Source: Nematostella vectensis (lineage: Eukaryota; Cnidaria; Anthozoa; Actiniaria; Edwardsiidae). Taken from it: a DNA stretch of 64,000 bases. A program made the position numbers and the translations under genes. This document shows, piece after piece, positions 1-11,400 of the stretch (positions are counted from its first letter, which is position 1; the number at the start of each line of letters is the position of its first letter). The stretch is taken from contig NC_064044.1 of assembly GCF_932526225.1 (NCBI RefSeq), forward strand, positions 9,412,801 through 9,476,800, written 5' to 3'. Under the pieces are notes generated by a model. The model was not told the origin of the DNA. It saw nothing but the letters and a program-made list of their open reading frames with translations, and ran no database searches.

Positions 1-489
1 ACTGGTGTTGAGAATTCGCCGCGGGGGAATGATATTGAGAATAAACCGCGGGGGACTGGTACTGAATATAATTTAAGGAGTACTGATGACGAAAGTCGGA
101 CGCGGGGCATTGATGACGAAAATCGGCCGCGGGGGACTGATGACGAAAGTCGGCCGCGGGGGACTGATGCTGAAAGTCGGCCGCGGGGCATTGATGACGA
201 AAGTGGGCCGCGGGGGACTGATGACGAAAGTCGGCCGCGGGGGACTGATGCCAAAATTATACCGCTGGGGACTGGTGCTGCTCAAAATGAACCGACTCCA
301 AGTGACGGGACTTGTGCGGAGACGGGAGAACTGTGTACTCACATAGCCGTTAAACCACGTGGAGGCTTTGCTGAATCAAGCTCCTTGGATGAACATGGTC
401 CGCCAATTGGTGCAGTCACCTCGGGTGATTCTGAAGAGTTTGTGAGTCGGGACAATGTTAGTATCAAAAGCGACCATTACCAGCCCTAA
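1..489 (+). CDS. 3' end of an unidentified gene with nonapeptide repeats (partial)
   Basis: Frame 1 is open from the first base to TAA at 487-489, 162 codons with no start in view, so this is the end of a coding region entering from the left. It may be a terminal exon, but no acceptor is visible. Residues about 30-83 are nonapeptide repeats of the type GTDDESRPR, GIDDENRPR and GTDAESRPR, with looser versions before them. The repeats are charged, hydrophilic and probably disordered. The remainder is acidic and Ser/Gly-rich, has two Cys, and ends SDHYQP. I do not recognise the protein. Support for coding is that the 27-bp DNA repeat is a multiple of three, that substitutions between units keep the frame open, and that the frame stays open about 220 bp past the repeats. 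Other frames across the GC-rich repeats are also open, so the evidence is moderate. Confidence 0.55.
   Translation, partial: TGVENSPRGNDIENKPRGTGTEYNLRSTDDESRTRGIDDENRPRGTDDESRPRGTDAESRPRGIDDESGPRGTDDESRPRGTDAKIIPLGTGAAQNEPTPSDGTCAETGELCTHIAVKPRGGFAESSSLDEHGPPIGAVTSGDSEEFVSRDNVSIKSDHYQP
85..260 (+). repeat. 27-bp GC-rich coding minisatellite
   Basis: About six clear units of 27 bp, each containing GATGACGAAAGTCGG followed by a CCGCGG core, with diverged units back to base 1. It encodes the nonapeptide repeats of the partial gene at 1-489. Confidence 0.85.
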
Positions 490-1275
490 GCACATGTCAC
501 GCAACATGGTCACGGTACCGCGTGACTCTCACGGCCAGGCTTAGGTAATGCGTGACTCTCACGGCCACTCTAAGCTATTGCGTGACTCCCATAGCAACGT
601 ACAGATACTGCGTGACTCTCATGGTCACGCCACGGTAATGCGTGACTCCAAGAGAGCATAAGATAAGAGAGGGACACTTTGGCCACGCGCGCCATGTCGA
701 TTCCCATCCCATCAAAATAAAAAGAGCAAATCCTCACGCGCAGTGGTGGGGTGGTGGTTACTAAAAAGGCCAGGATGGGAATCGACATGGCGCGCGGATA
801 ATACTTAAGTGTCCCTCTCTTATCTTATTCTCTCTTGGTGACTCTTATTCTCACGCTGCGGTAATCCGATTCTTCCTAGAAGTTCCTAGAATTGGTTTAT
901 TACTTCTACAATTTTGAAAAAAAACTAAGATGTCAAGTAGGAAATCTGAATAAAATGCAATAAAAAAGTGACATATTATATGTAAATAAGTTTTAACTTA
1001 GTAAAAAATAAACTTAGTTAAATTAATCTCCTTTTATTTTATTGTTAAGGTCTGGATTTTTAATTTTTCGCTTATTTTCAAACTTTCAATCCAGGCGTGT
1101 AGCCACCCAGCTGTAATGTGTGACCCCAATGGTCACGCCACAGTGCTTTGCGACCCAACGGCGATGCGTGACACTTGCTGCCACGACGCGGTAATGCGTG
1201 ACTTCCATGATTACACCAGGGTAACGCTTGACTCCCAAGGTCACGCCACCGTAATGGGTGACGATCATGATACGC
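489..1275. repeat. 30-bp minisatellite, split by an inserted element
   Basis: The phrase GCGTGACT recurs at 519, 549, 579, 609 and 639, exactly every 30 bp. The same unit (GCGTGACT, then TCACGCCACGGTAAT-like) returns at about 1105-1275 with spacing 30. The run is interrupted at 648-838 by a transposon-like insertion. Bases 870-1100 are AT-rich with nothing recognisable. Confidence 0.75.
648..838. mobile_element. MITE with long terminal inverted repeats and TGACT target duplication
   Basis: The left end starts CCAAGAGAG(C/A)ATAAGATAAG and the right end is its reverse complement. The arms match over roughly 65 bp, including GCGCGCCATGTCGATTCCC, with a small gap. The element is flanked on both sides by TGACT (643-647 and 839-843). 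Removing element plus one TGACT restores the interrupted 30-bp minisatellite unit, so the insertion is younger than the array. No coding capacity at 191 bp. Confidence 0.9.
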
Positions 1276-1378
1276 ACAGGCACTGTTTTCACTTTTTTGT
1301 TTACCGATTGCGTATCCAGGATTTGTTTAGGTTGAATGCTCGGGCAAAGATATTACGTATACAACTATTTCAAAAATC

Positions 1379-1793
1379 GTTGTCAGTGCAAACGTCATAA
1401 ATAGCGATTGACAAGTGGCAAAAATGCTAATATAACATACGACTATCCATTTTATATAGTTAATCATCATCATCATCATTACCATCACCATATTCTTCAT
1501 CATCACCATCTTCATCTTCTTCATCGTTGTTTGTGCAAACGGCAAAAAAGGAAGGCGATTGACAAATGACTCTACGACCGAAAGGACCCATGGAGATAAT
1601 GATGGATGTAATGCCTGTTCCAAATTCAGAAAAAAAATGTTAATATAACATACGACTATCCATTCAATATAGTAAATATATGGTTCTGACATTGAGTTTA
1701 TTACCTTTATTTTTGCAAATAATAACTACCCTTCAACACCATTCGGTCGTAGAACTGCCATTTGGCAATTGCCATTCGCCGTTCGCGCTGACA
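1379..1793. mobile_element. Diverged MITE, TTGTCAG-ended family, copy A
   Basis: The left end resembles TTGTCAGTGCAAACG and the right end, inverted, resembles TTGTCAGCGCGAACGGCG followed by AATGGCAATTGGCAAATGG. The same termini bound the element at 25513-25731. Inside are a (CAT)n stretch (about 1465-1515) and a direct repeat of a phrase containing ATAACATACGACTATCCATT (about 1430 and 1640). Diverged, so the limits are approximate. Confidence 0.55.
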
Positions 1794-2020
1794 ACATATA
1801 GGTGAAATAGGTGTAAATCTTCAAAAAGAGAAGACCAATATCTTGATATTGACGTAATATAAGATATTGCCGTAACCTTTGTATACAAGACCGATCTCCC
1901 TAGAGACCCCCCACCCACCCCCTGCCAAATGCCGTGAGGAGAAAGCATAACCGCTAAGTCTAGTTTTTTTCACTGTGTTTTTGGGCACTGAAAGTTTTTA
2001 TGCTGTTTTCAAGGTCGGAG

Positions 2021-2279
2021 GTCAATAAATAACAGTCGAAACTCTCTGGGCGACCGCTTTCGTAATCGACCAGACCCAATAGCGACCACAATTTCAAACC
2101 ACCAACAAAGTCTTGTTTTTGCAGCGCCGTTAACAATCACAATTTTCAGTTTAAAAGTGTCGTCACTGACGATGGCTTCGACTCGATTCGACTGTACTGC
2201 CCATCGTGCGTTTGTCTCTTGTCACAACCTCTGGTACCAGCTGTTCCCTTTTCTGTCATTACAAGTGAAGACGGTGTAA
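2021..2279 (+). repeat. Duplicated segment upstream of the hexosaminidase start, copy 1
   Basis: This stretch is closely similar to 4558-4798. Both contain CGACCGCTTTCG, AGCGACCACAATTTCAA, CCACCAACAAAGTCTTG and TGTTCCCTTTTCTGTCAT in the same order. Copy 1 lies about 215 bp before the start codon at 2493, in the likely promoter or 5' UTR. Copy 2 lies in intron 1, about 155 bp before exon 2. It could be a duplicated promoter or a dispersed repeat. Confidence 0.8.
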
Positions 2280-2492
2280 CACACTGCCTGTCAGCTATGG
2301 TAAGACATGCCAGCTACTGTGTTCCTGTGTTTGGCTTGGCGCGCCCGCACCTGGAGCTGTATGTGCAAGAACGGCTGTGTGTAGGCGCAGCTTGGTAAAC
2401 CTTGTACAAGCCTAAAAGGGCTGAGAAGCAATTGAGAAAAAAGGACGCCGATAGCTTCATATTAGTTTTTGACTCCGAAGCAGCGTTTTGCC

Positions 2493-5400
2493 ATGAGGGT
2501 GCTTTACCTCTATTTAGTTGTCGCTTTCTGCGGTTATAATTCAGGTAAGTCATATTTAAAAATGTATTTTCGAGTGACGGAAGCCAAAAGATGATTTAGC
2601 TGTTGGAAATCGTCAGCGAGAAGTTTGCAGAATATTCAAAAGCTCAGTTAATTTTTTTTTCTCAACCAACCAATTTAAAAATCTTTCAGGACTTACTTCT
2701 GTTGACTTATTTTGTCCATTGCTATACAACACGATCGAATCCAGATTAGATAGGCTGTTTAGGTTTACCTGCTAGTCTAGTGTTAAATAATGTAGGTGAG
2801 AACGAGTGGCGTAGTGTCTTTTAGGCTAACTTTCTCGTCTTTCTGTCTACAGTACTGGGATTCCGATAAATAAATACTCAGCATCTCGAACATTTTTAAC
2901 GAACTCGTAGTGCTTTTTCTATACCCCGCACTAGGTTACTTGGACCATTTTCAATTTCAGCCAAATTATAGCGCGCTTGTAAACACTGGGACAGATCTTT
3001 TTTCAACAGTGGTTGACAAAAAAATTATTTACAAAAACATTTTTTTTATTTCTGCGCTTTTCATTATTCTGAGACTCTCGCCGACGATTTTGAACAGCTA
3101 AATTGGCTTCTGGCTCCCGTCATTCAAAATCCCTTGAGCGTTTTTATTGGCCAGCACTGATGTATGGTTTCCAATCACGCCATATCTCCGCTGTCGCTGT
3201 CCAAGTCGCTGACCAATGAAGAAGCACAAAATGTTAAATTCTTTTAGTTCCGTAAGCAGGCCCGTACCCAGGATGTTTTTTTTTTTTTTTTTTTGGAGGG
3301 GGGGGGGGGGGTTTCTCTGATAAAGGGGGGGGGGGGGTTCTCTGATAAAGGGGGCGGGGTTCTCTGATAAAGGGGGGGGGGGGTTCTCTGATAAAGGGGG
3401 CGGGGTTCTCCGAAAAAAGGGGGGTGTTCTCTGATAAAAATCCAACCACCCCCGGAAAAAGAAAAAGGGATTTTTTATGCCTTTGCACGGCGGCGGCTAG
3501 GACAACGAGATCGAAAAAGATATGTTCGCGCTTGGCGATATTATTTTAATTGCAATGGAATAAGCAAAACATTATAGTCAGAGACAGATAAAAATAAAAA
3601 GAGGAGTTTACAGTGGAAACGTCCGCAATTGACAGTGAAAGTTGGAGATTTCACGTCGTGGTTTTATGGAAAACAGCTGAAATGTATCAAACAGAACGCA
3701 ATTTCACGTGCTAGTATTGAATTCTGAATTAAATCCCATTGTTTTCTGCCGTCGTCGTCCACGTTGCCGTCGTCATTGCTTAAGGTCCCGAATGTCGGAT
3801 TTGGTTACACACCATGAGAGTGATCTACAGTACGATGACCAGTCCCGTATCACTTCATATTAAAATTGCTCTATCTTTTTTGCGGAGGGCCCAATGCTCA
3901 TGATTACACATATTTTCAAATTTTATTGATATTATATGGTACTTCCTGTTTGCACATAGTGGGAGTAGTTCCGTCACAGGCAGCCCAAGGCTTCTGTCAG
4001 TGGTTTATAAAGGAATGTATGGAGGAATTTATATGTTAGCGAAAAAATACTTTATCGTGAAAAATAAAACTGGGGACTCCATCGGCTAACGGCCATCACA
4101 CACAACTACTTCGAGGCCCGAAAAAACTCGCAAAAATCGACGAGCCGCCAATCCAGCGCCAAAACACTTTGAAACCATACCTTAGCTTTCAATTGAACCG
4201 AGTCTCATGTCACCGATTTGCGAATTTCACTCATATTTTTTCCACTTTTTACCGACGACTGTCGAATTCACCACTGTGCCAACAGATCGTGTGCACTTTC
4301 TGACCGAGGGGCTCTAGGAACGAGGCACTGCTCGGAAATTCAAACCGAGGAGTGGTCGGCTCGACAACGGCCGCGCCGAGTGTCAGTGTCTACCATCGCG
4401 CCACCAGCGTTGCAGGGGGAAACACTCGGCACCGCCGTTGTCGCGCCGACGACTCCTCGAAGTTTGAGGAGTCTATATACCACCACCAGTACTATATAAC
4501 ACCTCGAAGGTGTTAAATAGTACTAAACTTTTCATTGAACAATTTGTTTTAGTTTATTTCAATAAATTACCGTCGAGGCTCTCTGAGCGACCGCTTTCGC
4601 AATCGACCAGCCCCAATAGCGACCACAATTTCAATCCACCAACAAAGTCTTGTTTTTGCCGCTACTTTAACAACTTCAATTTTCAGTTCAAAAGTGTGTT
4701 CACTTACGATAGTTTCGACTGTACTACCCTGCGTTTGTCTCTTATCACGCCCCCTGATACCAGATGTTCCCTTTTCTGTCATAACACGTGAAGACGGAGG
4801 TGAATAGGTTACATCAAATAAGACGTGATAATTCCTATACCTACATTGCTATGAGTTACAATATTGAGACTCAGGACCATTGGCTCTTTCTGACTTTTTT
4901 ATTCTCCGAGCAGGATACATGCCGTGTTTTTGTTAACTTCATAATTTTTTTTTAGTCTATTGCCAATCCGTGAGCCAATCAACGCTCGACTACATCGCAG
5001 CGAATCTGGGGATACGATATGACGTGCTCGACAACTTCCAAGACAGCTGGCGGAGCTACAAGGTCCAGCTGACTCTGAGCAATGCGGGCTCGCAAGCTAT
5101 TGCCAACGGTGATTGGTCAATCTATCTGTGTCACATCCGGGTCATAGAACCGGTACATACTAAGCATAACCCTGATGGCTACGTGTTACCTGGATATGGA
5201 TTAAAGGTAAATGTATATCTAAGTACTGTAGGTACACGACGATCCCGCGCAAATCCTTTCATACTTTAATTACATTTTCATACAGCCCTTATTCCGTGAT
5301 CTCTACAAAAGAAAGCAAAAAAAAAAAATGAAAATGGGAGGGGGGAGTGGTTTAGGCTTGATTAACATTCGCCCCGTTTAATCTTTTATTCTATGTTGGG

Positions 5401-8400
5401 TTGAGAACCCCATGCTAAATTATTTTACCTTGAATGTAACGTTGATTATGATCGTCACCTGACAAGCATCATCCAAAGCTTAATGCGAGGAGATAAGAAT
5501 ATGGAAGAGCATTGAGAGTTCAAGTAAGCTATAAAACGTTAGGGTTTTGGACTAGCTTTTTTTGAAATTGAGGCCTGCAAAATCGAGGTAAACACGACCG
5601 TTGGAGTTCCAAATATGCTATGTGCAATGTCAGGCCTGTAGCGAGAATCAAAATTTTACCGAGGCAAAGCTAGCCATGGATGATAAATCCATCAAAAGCA
5701 GGTGTTTTATCTCATACTTTTCAATTGTGAAACACTAAACATCAAAATTTTACCGAGGCGAGTGCCTCACTTCAGCGCGGTAAAGGGTATTTTCGTGAAA
5801 CGAGATTTTTCCCTTTTTTCACTGTCGAGAAACCGTGCATGGTCCATTTCGACGTCCGTGAAATGCGATTTAACGATTTAAAAGGCCATTTTTCGGTCCG
5901 TGAAACGTGATCCGTACCCCCTTTACCATCGCTTCACTTACCTCTGGCTGGCTACGGCCCTGAATGTCAATAAGGAATCGACGGAGTGAGTTATAAGAAA
6001 ATCTTTTGTTCAAAATAAGATAAGATATAAACCGGTAAGAATTCAAATATCTTTTACTTTAGGTCACGCATGTCAACGGATGTCAACACAGAATCCAGCC
6101 AACAGCCGACTTCAAACCTCTCCTACCAGGAGATTCAAGACCAGTCCTTTTCAACGCTGAAAACTGGGCGGTTGCTAAGACAGACGTCATGCCAAATTTT
6201 TACGTAGCCGCTGAAGGACTACAGGCTCGCACCATTACCAGCACTTCCGGGGAGAGCCTCGATTTCGTGGGTCCATTTGACAATAAGTTTAAATGGAAGA
6301 GATTCGATCCGGACAAGTACAATCCGTTTACACCGGAAGAGCGATTTGCCAAGAATAATGTTACTGATCTTAAAAGACCTGGCCTTCTTGTTTTGCCGAG
6401 TCCATCTGAGGTGACTGGGTACGACCCACACCAACAAGTGAATCTGCTGACCGGTGATTGGGAGGTGATCGCTGGAGATGAACTGAAGAACGAGGCGGCT
6501 TTCTTAGCAGGTAAAGTGCTTTAAAAACTGCTTCAATCGTTTGTCTGAATTGATGCAAAAATCAATTCAATCGCTCCTGTAAATGACTCCTTTCGTGCTT
6601 TTCGAGGTATGTCAGCATTTTATAATTCATTTCAGACAAGCTTGGTATCCGCGCCGTCTCATTCAGTCAGTTTCGTCAGATCAAGCTTCAGCTTGGTGAC
6701 GTAGCAGTTGGTAACCTTGGCAACCCAAGCAAAGAAGCGTACAGTCTTGAGGTGGACGCTGCAGCTGAGAGGATTCTCATCACAGGCGTGACCCCCCTTG
6801 CCGTGTTCTGGGGGGTGCAGTCTCTTCTAAGTCTTGGGCACAGCGGTTATGTTCCTAAGGTGTGAGAGCCACGTGATTATACAGATGACCACGTGATGAT
6901 TCTGGTGACAATGCATGTGTTGCCAGCATTTGTTCACCACAAACGCGCGATATAAAAGGCACCGACAGGTCTCTTTTATAGCGCGCGTACGAAGGATACT
7001 CTCATAGAAGTATTCGTTGTTTTCAGGGTTACACAGCAAAACCGCTGCGCCAGTGGATACTGCGGCGCTTATAAAAAAACAAGATTGCATCATTCGAAGA
7101 GGGGTTCTTTCTACATTTAATACATTCCCAACCTAATGCAATATGGTTAAATATACCACCAAACAATCACGAAATATGGCCTTCTATTCCTGGTACAGCC
7201 CTGAGGTATGACATTTAGCCCAGGAGTTCTCCCCTGTTTCTGAACGGGTTTTCTGGGGTTTTTAAGGGATGTGACGTCACCGTAAAATATCGTCGGATGA
7301 GGACCACGCTCCATCACGGTTCATATCCGAGCGAAGGAAATCTTGTATAAGCGCCTGGGTCCAGGCTGATATTACATGCTCTCTAACAGGTGACCATCCG
7401 CGATGCTCCACGGTTTGAGTACCGCGGAATGGAGATCGACTTGGGCCGGAACTTCATGCCTAAATCTGAGATCTTAAAGCTGATAGACGCCATGTCCATG
7501 TACAAATTGAACAAACTCCATCTGCACTTGACGGACGACGAGGGATGGAGACTGGAGATACCTGGGCTACCTGAGCTGACCACGGTACTCACAGGGACAC
7601 GCATAGTCTTAGGGCCACACACGTAGCATAATGGCCGCGCCTACGCGTCTGGCCGACGCCCTAGAAAATGTTCAAAGGCGCGCGCTAAAGATCTCTTTTA
7701 CAGGTCGTAGTTATAAGGATTCCCTCACGCTTGCAAACCTTCCCAAGTTGCGAGAGCGAAATAATATTGCATGCGGGCGGTTCGTTTCCAGAATTAAGCC
7801 ATAGAATCCTCTTTTTTCCGATTATTAATGGGCGTCGCATTACTTACGGTTCAGGGCATAACCTCAGGTCTAAATCTACATCGTATGAAAGGCCTACAAA
7901 TACGAGTCGTTTCAACGAGTTTGTTACTGTTAAATATGCTGATTACATTTGATTAATTGTTTTTCATTGTGGTGCTTACTTGAACCTCTGACTCACCTAT
8001 ATTTCAGTATATACTGCGAATAGTTACTATTACGCGATATCAGGATCGTGCCTATTAGGTCAACGCTTATGAGGGTCACATCTAGCCTTAGGGCCACGCC
8101 TTTAAGGCCAACGCCTAGCCAAGTGCCAAGTTTATGAAGGCAATGTCTATATGAGAGGCGCACCTAGTCTTAGGGCCACGCCTATAAGGTCAACGCCTAG
8201 CCATGTGCCACGTTTATGAGGGTAATGTCTAAGTGAGGGGCACACCTAGCCTTAACGCCAGGCTTAGCTAGAGGAAACTCATATGAGGGCACGCCTATAA
8301 GACCAACGCTTAGCAAAAATGTCCCACGCCTAGAAAAGGGTCACACGCCTAGCATAAAGTACACGCCTAGGGCCGCGCCCATAAGGAATTGCCACAGCTG

Positions 8401-11400
8401 TAAGGGAAACGTTTAAGGATCGGACGCCAAGCATGAACATGCCCATGAGAGCAACGTATAGCATAAGGTCGCTAGTATTAGGGCCTGTAGTGTTTGTCTA
8501 CTATCAGAAACCCATAAAGAAGGCTTACGCTGAGTTCATAACGAATCAAAATGGCGGCACAACAAGAACTGATTTATTGCATACGTCACGTAACTATGAC
8601 AACTAACTACGTCAGTACATGAGCTGGCTGTTGTTCAGCGTGCATACATAACAGGGCCACATTATATTTTAGACCCCTCTTAACGGAAGTTGAACAAGCA
8701 CTCAGAACTCTGATAAAACATAATTCTTTTGTTGACAGCTCGGCTCGAAAAGATGTCACGACCCCAGGGAACACGACTGCATTGATTCTCAACTCGGGTC
8801 CGGTCCGGGAACCGGGAACTCCGGTACCGGGTACTATACGGTATCCGAATACCGGGATATCCTGCGATACGCACGTGATAGGCATGTGGAGGTTATTCCG
8901 GAGTTCGACATGCCCGGTCACGGACACGCGGCCATCAAAGCCATGCAGGTAACAATATACGGCTTATGAGAAAATATATTTGATATGACAGAAGCTATAC
9001 AGACAGGTATCGTTAAAATTTCTTACATTTATTTCTCAGATGATTTTTCATTGGACGAAAAAAAAAATAAACACACACGCATTAGCATCCTTAGAAATCC
9101 TGTAGTTTCCTATAATCACACATATTGAATTCTTGAAAAAGCTGTGTCCCCGTTCTCTCCCCCCATTGAAAAAAACGATACCTTTTGTTTCAGTCACGAT
9201 ACAGGAAGTATCTGGCAAAGGGCGATAAATACAAGGCAAACCAGTACATCCTGTCGGACCCGTTAGACAAGTCTGAATACCTGTCAGTCCAGTTTTTTAC
9301 CGACAATGCCATCAACCCGTGTTTGGAGTCAACATACGAGTTCATTGAGCATATCGTGTTTCAAGTTCGACGCATGCATTTTGACGTTCAACCGCTGACG
9401 ACATTTCATTTTGGTGGAGACGAGGTTGCACATGGCGCTTGGACCAAGTCCCCCGCATGCGCAGCGCTGGCGCAGAAACTGGGCCTAAATTTCACAAGTC
9501 CAAGTATTGTAAAGGTAAACCAAGTGTAGCAAACGAGAAATTAGAGGCGTCATTTTTGTTTTAGGTTTAGCTTCTAAAACCAAGAGCTCGAAGCTCGAAT
9601 CCGTGATTATATCACTTTGGGACTTAGACAAGCCACGTCTATCTATATTAGGGATAGGTATAGCTGCTTCGTCCGTTGATGCATTATTACGGTTAACACC
9701 ATGATCACCTCGGTTTCTTTTGTTTTCTGAACCGGACGATTACTAACGAAATTCCCTCGAAAACAACGGCGCCGAAAACAACGGCGTTGGGACTTCAACT
9801 AATCGTCCCTCGGTTGCGGGGACATTTAATCACTAAATTCCCCTCGTGCCATGCTTCAACTTATAAAATCTAGAACTTCCGTGTCCATAATCGGTCTACA
9901 TCTTGTAGACCGAAAAAAAAATTCTAGCTAAGCTCCTGACGGGTAATGCTGTCTTGTGATGGCAGGATGTAGTGACGGTGGTCTTGTATTACTAATGCTT
10001 TTGACGCTGGCTGACATGTTATTTCCTTCTCAGGATCTTAAAGAGTACTTTGTTCGACGCGTATCAAAAATCACATCCAAGTACTGTCTGGACCTCGGAT
10101 CCTGGGAAGATGGGGTGCTAGGGGTGAAAGACAAGCCCTACGATAGGGGGTACCTACCCAATCGCAACGTGTACGCCTACGCGTGGGATAACGTATGGGA
10201 ATGGGGGCATGGAAGCAGGGCATACAAACTCGCCAACGCGGGATACAAGGCAAGTCATTTTTTTAGAGCAGGTACAGATAAAACATTTTCCACCATAAAT
10301 GTGGCAGCTCAGGTGAAGAAACCAGGCAGCATTGTTCTAAAAGGGGTGCGCAGACATTGTTACCTATGCAAAATATCAAAGATCAGGTTATTTTTCCAAA
10401 AAAAAAAATACTTCTTTTTGACATTTTTCTTGGTCGAGGGTTTCGCGGACCCTCTACGCACAACCGTAGCTACGCGCCTACACAAAAGAGGTTTGGTGTG
10501 CCAATGGCAGGGCTTAACAAATAGGCAGGGCGAAGACCCTCGAGAACGCGGGATACGAGGCAAGTAAAATTTAATGGCAACTCAATCCCGGATAAACAAA
10601 CTTGCAGCGGCGTGGGATGAGAGGGAAACAAACCACCATTCGGTTAAATTCTGATAATTTCACGTGTACATAGCTGGTCAAGTCAAAGAGATGCAGATAA
10701 GAGCTGGGATACGCGTGGGGGCTCTGGGGTGGGCATGCGTAGGATAATAGTGAATTTGTATTACAGATACGGATACAATCCTGAAAATTATGGTATTCAA
10801 TTTCCATTTTATTCCAGGTTGTTATGACCCAGGCCACCCACTTGTACTTTGATCACCCGTACGAACCCGACCCGGAGGAGCGTGGGTACTACTGGGCACC
10901 CAGGTACATTGACACTCGGAAGACGTTTGGGTTTATGCCGGATAACCTCTACGCCAATGCCGACTTCACTCGGATGGGCGACCCTATCGTCGATCTATGT
11001 CAGACTATGTACAAGGGGCAATGCGTACCGCTAAAGGAGCCAAATAACATTGCAGGTTAGTTGAAAGGAATTTCTGAAAAGTATGACACATAATTATTAC
11101 TCTATTAGTGTCGTTTCAGACTTATGTCAAGTCCCACATACCAATCAGAAGCCTAAAACATCGACATACCACCCATATTTCACACAGAAACGCGGACATT
11201 TTTGCTTCAAGTTACTTCAAGCCTAGATGGTCAGTAGTATAACCGGGTCATAATAACGTTCACCAGGAATGGCGGGAGCCCTTTGGAGTGAGACAGTGAG
11301 AACTCCGTCCCAGCTTCAGTCTATGATCTACCCCCGACTTCTAGCCTTGGCCGAGCGAGCCTGGCACAATGCTTGCTGGGAAATAGAGAGTGACGTAACG

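Noticed and set aside
3098-3488. Proline-rich minus-strand frames
   Set aside because: Produced by G-runs with TTCTCTGATAAA units; no homology and an unstable homopolymer context.
10034-10567. 203-codon frame continuing past hexosaminidase exon 8
   Set aside because: Everything after 10249 is intron: family similarity stops at AGYK and resumes in exon 9 at 10818.
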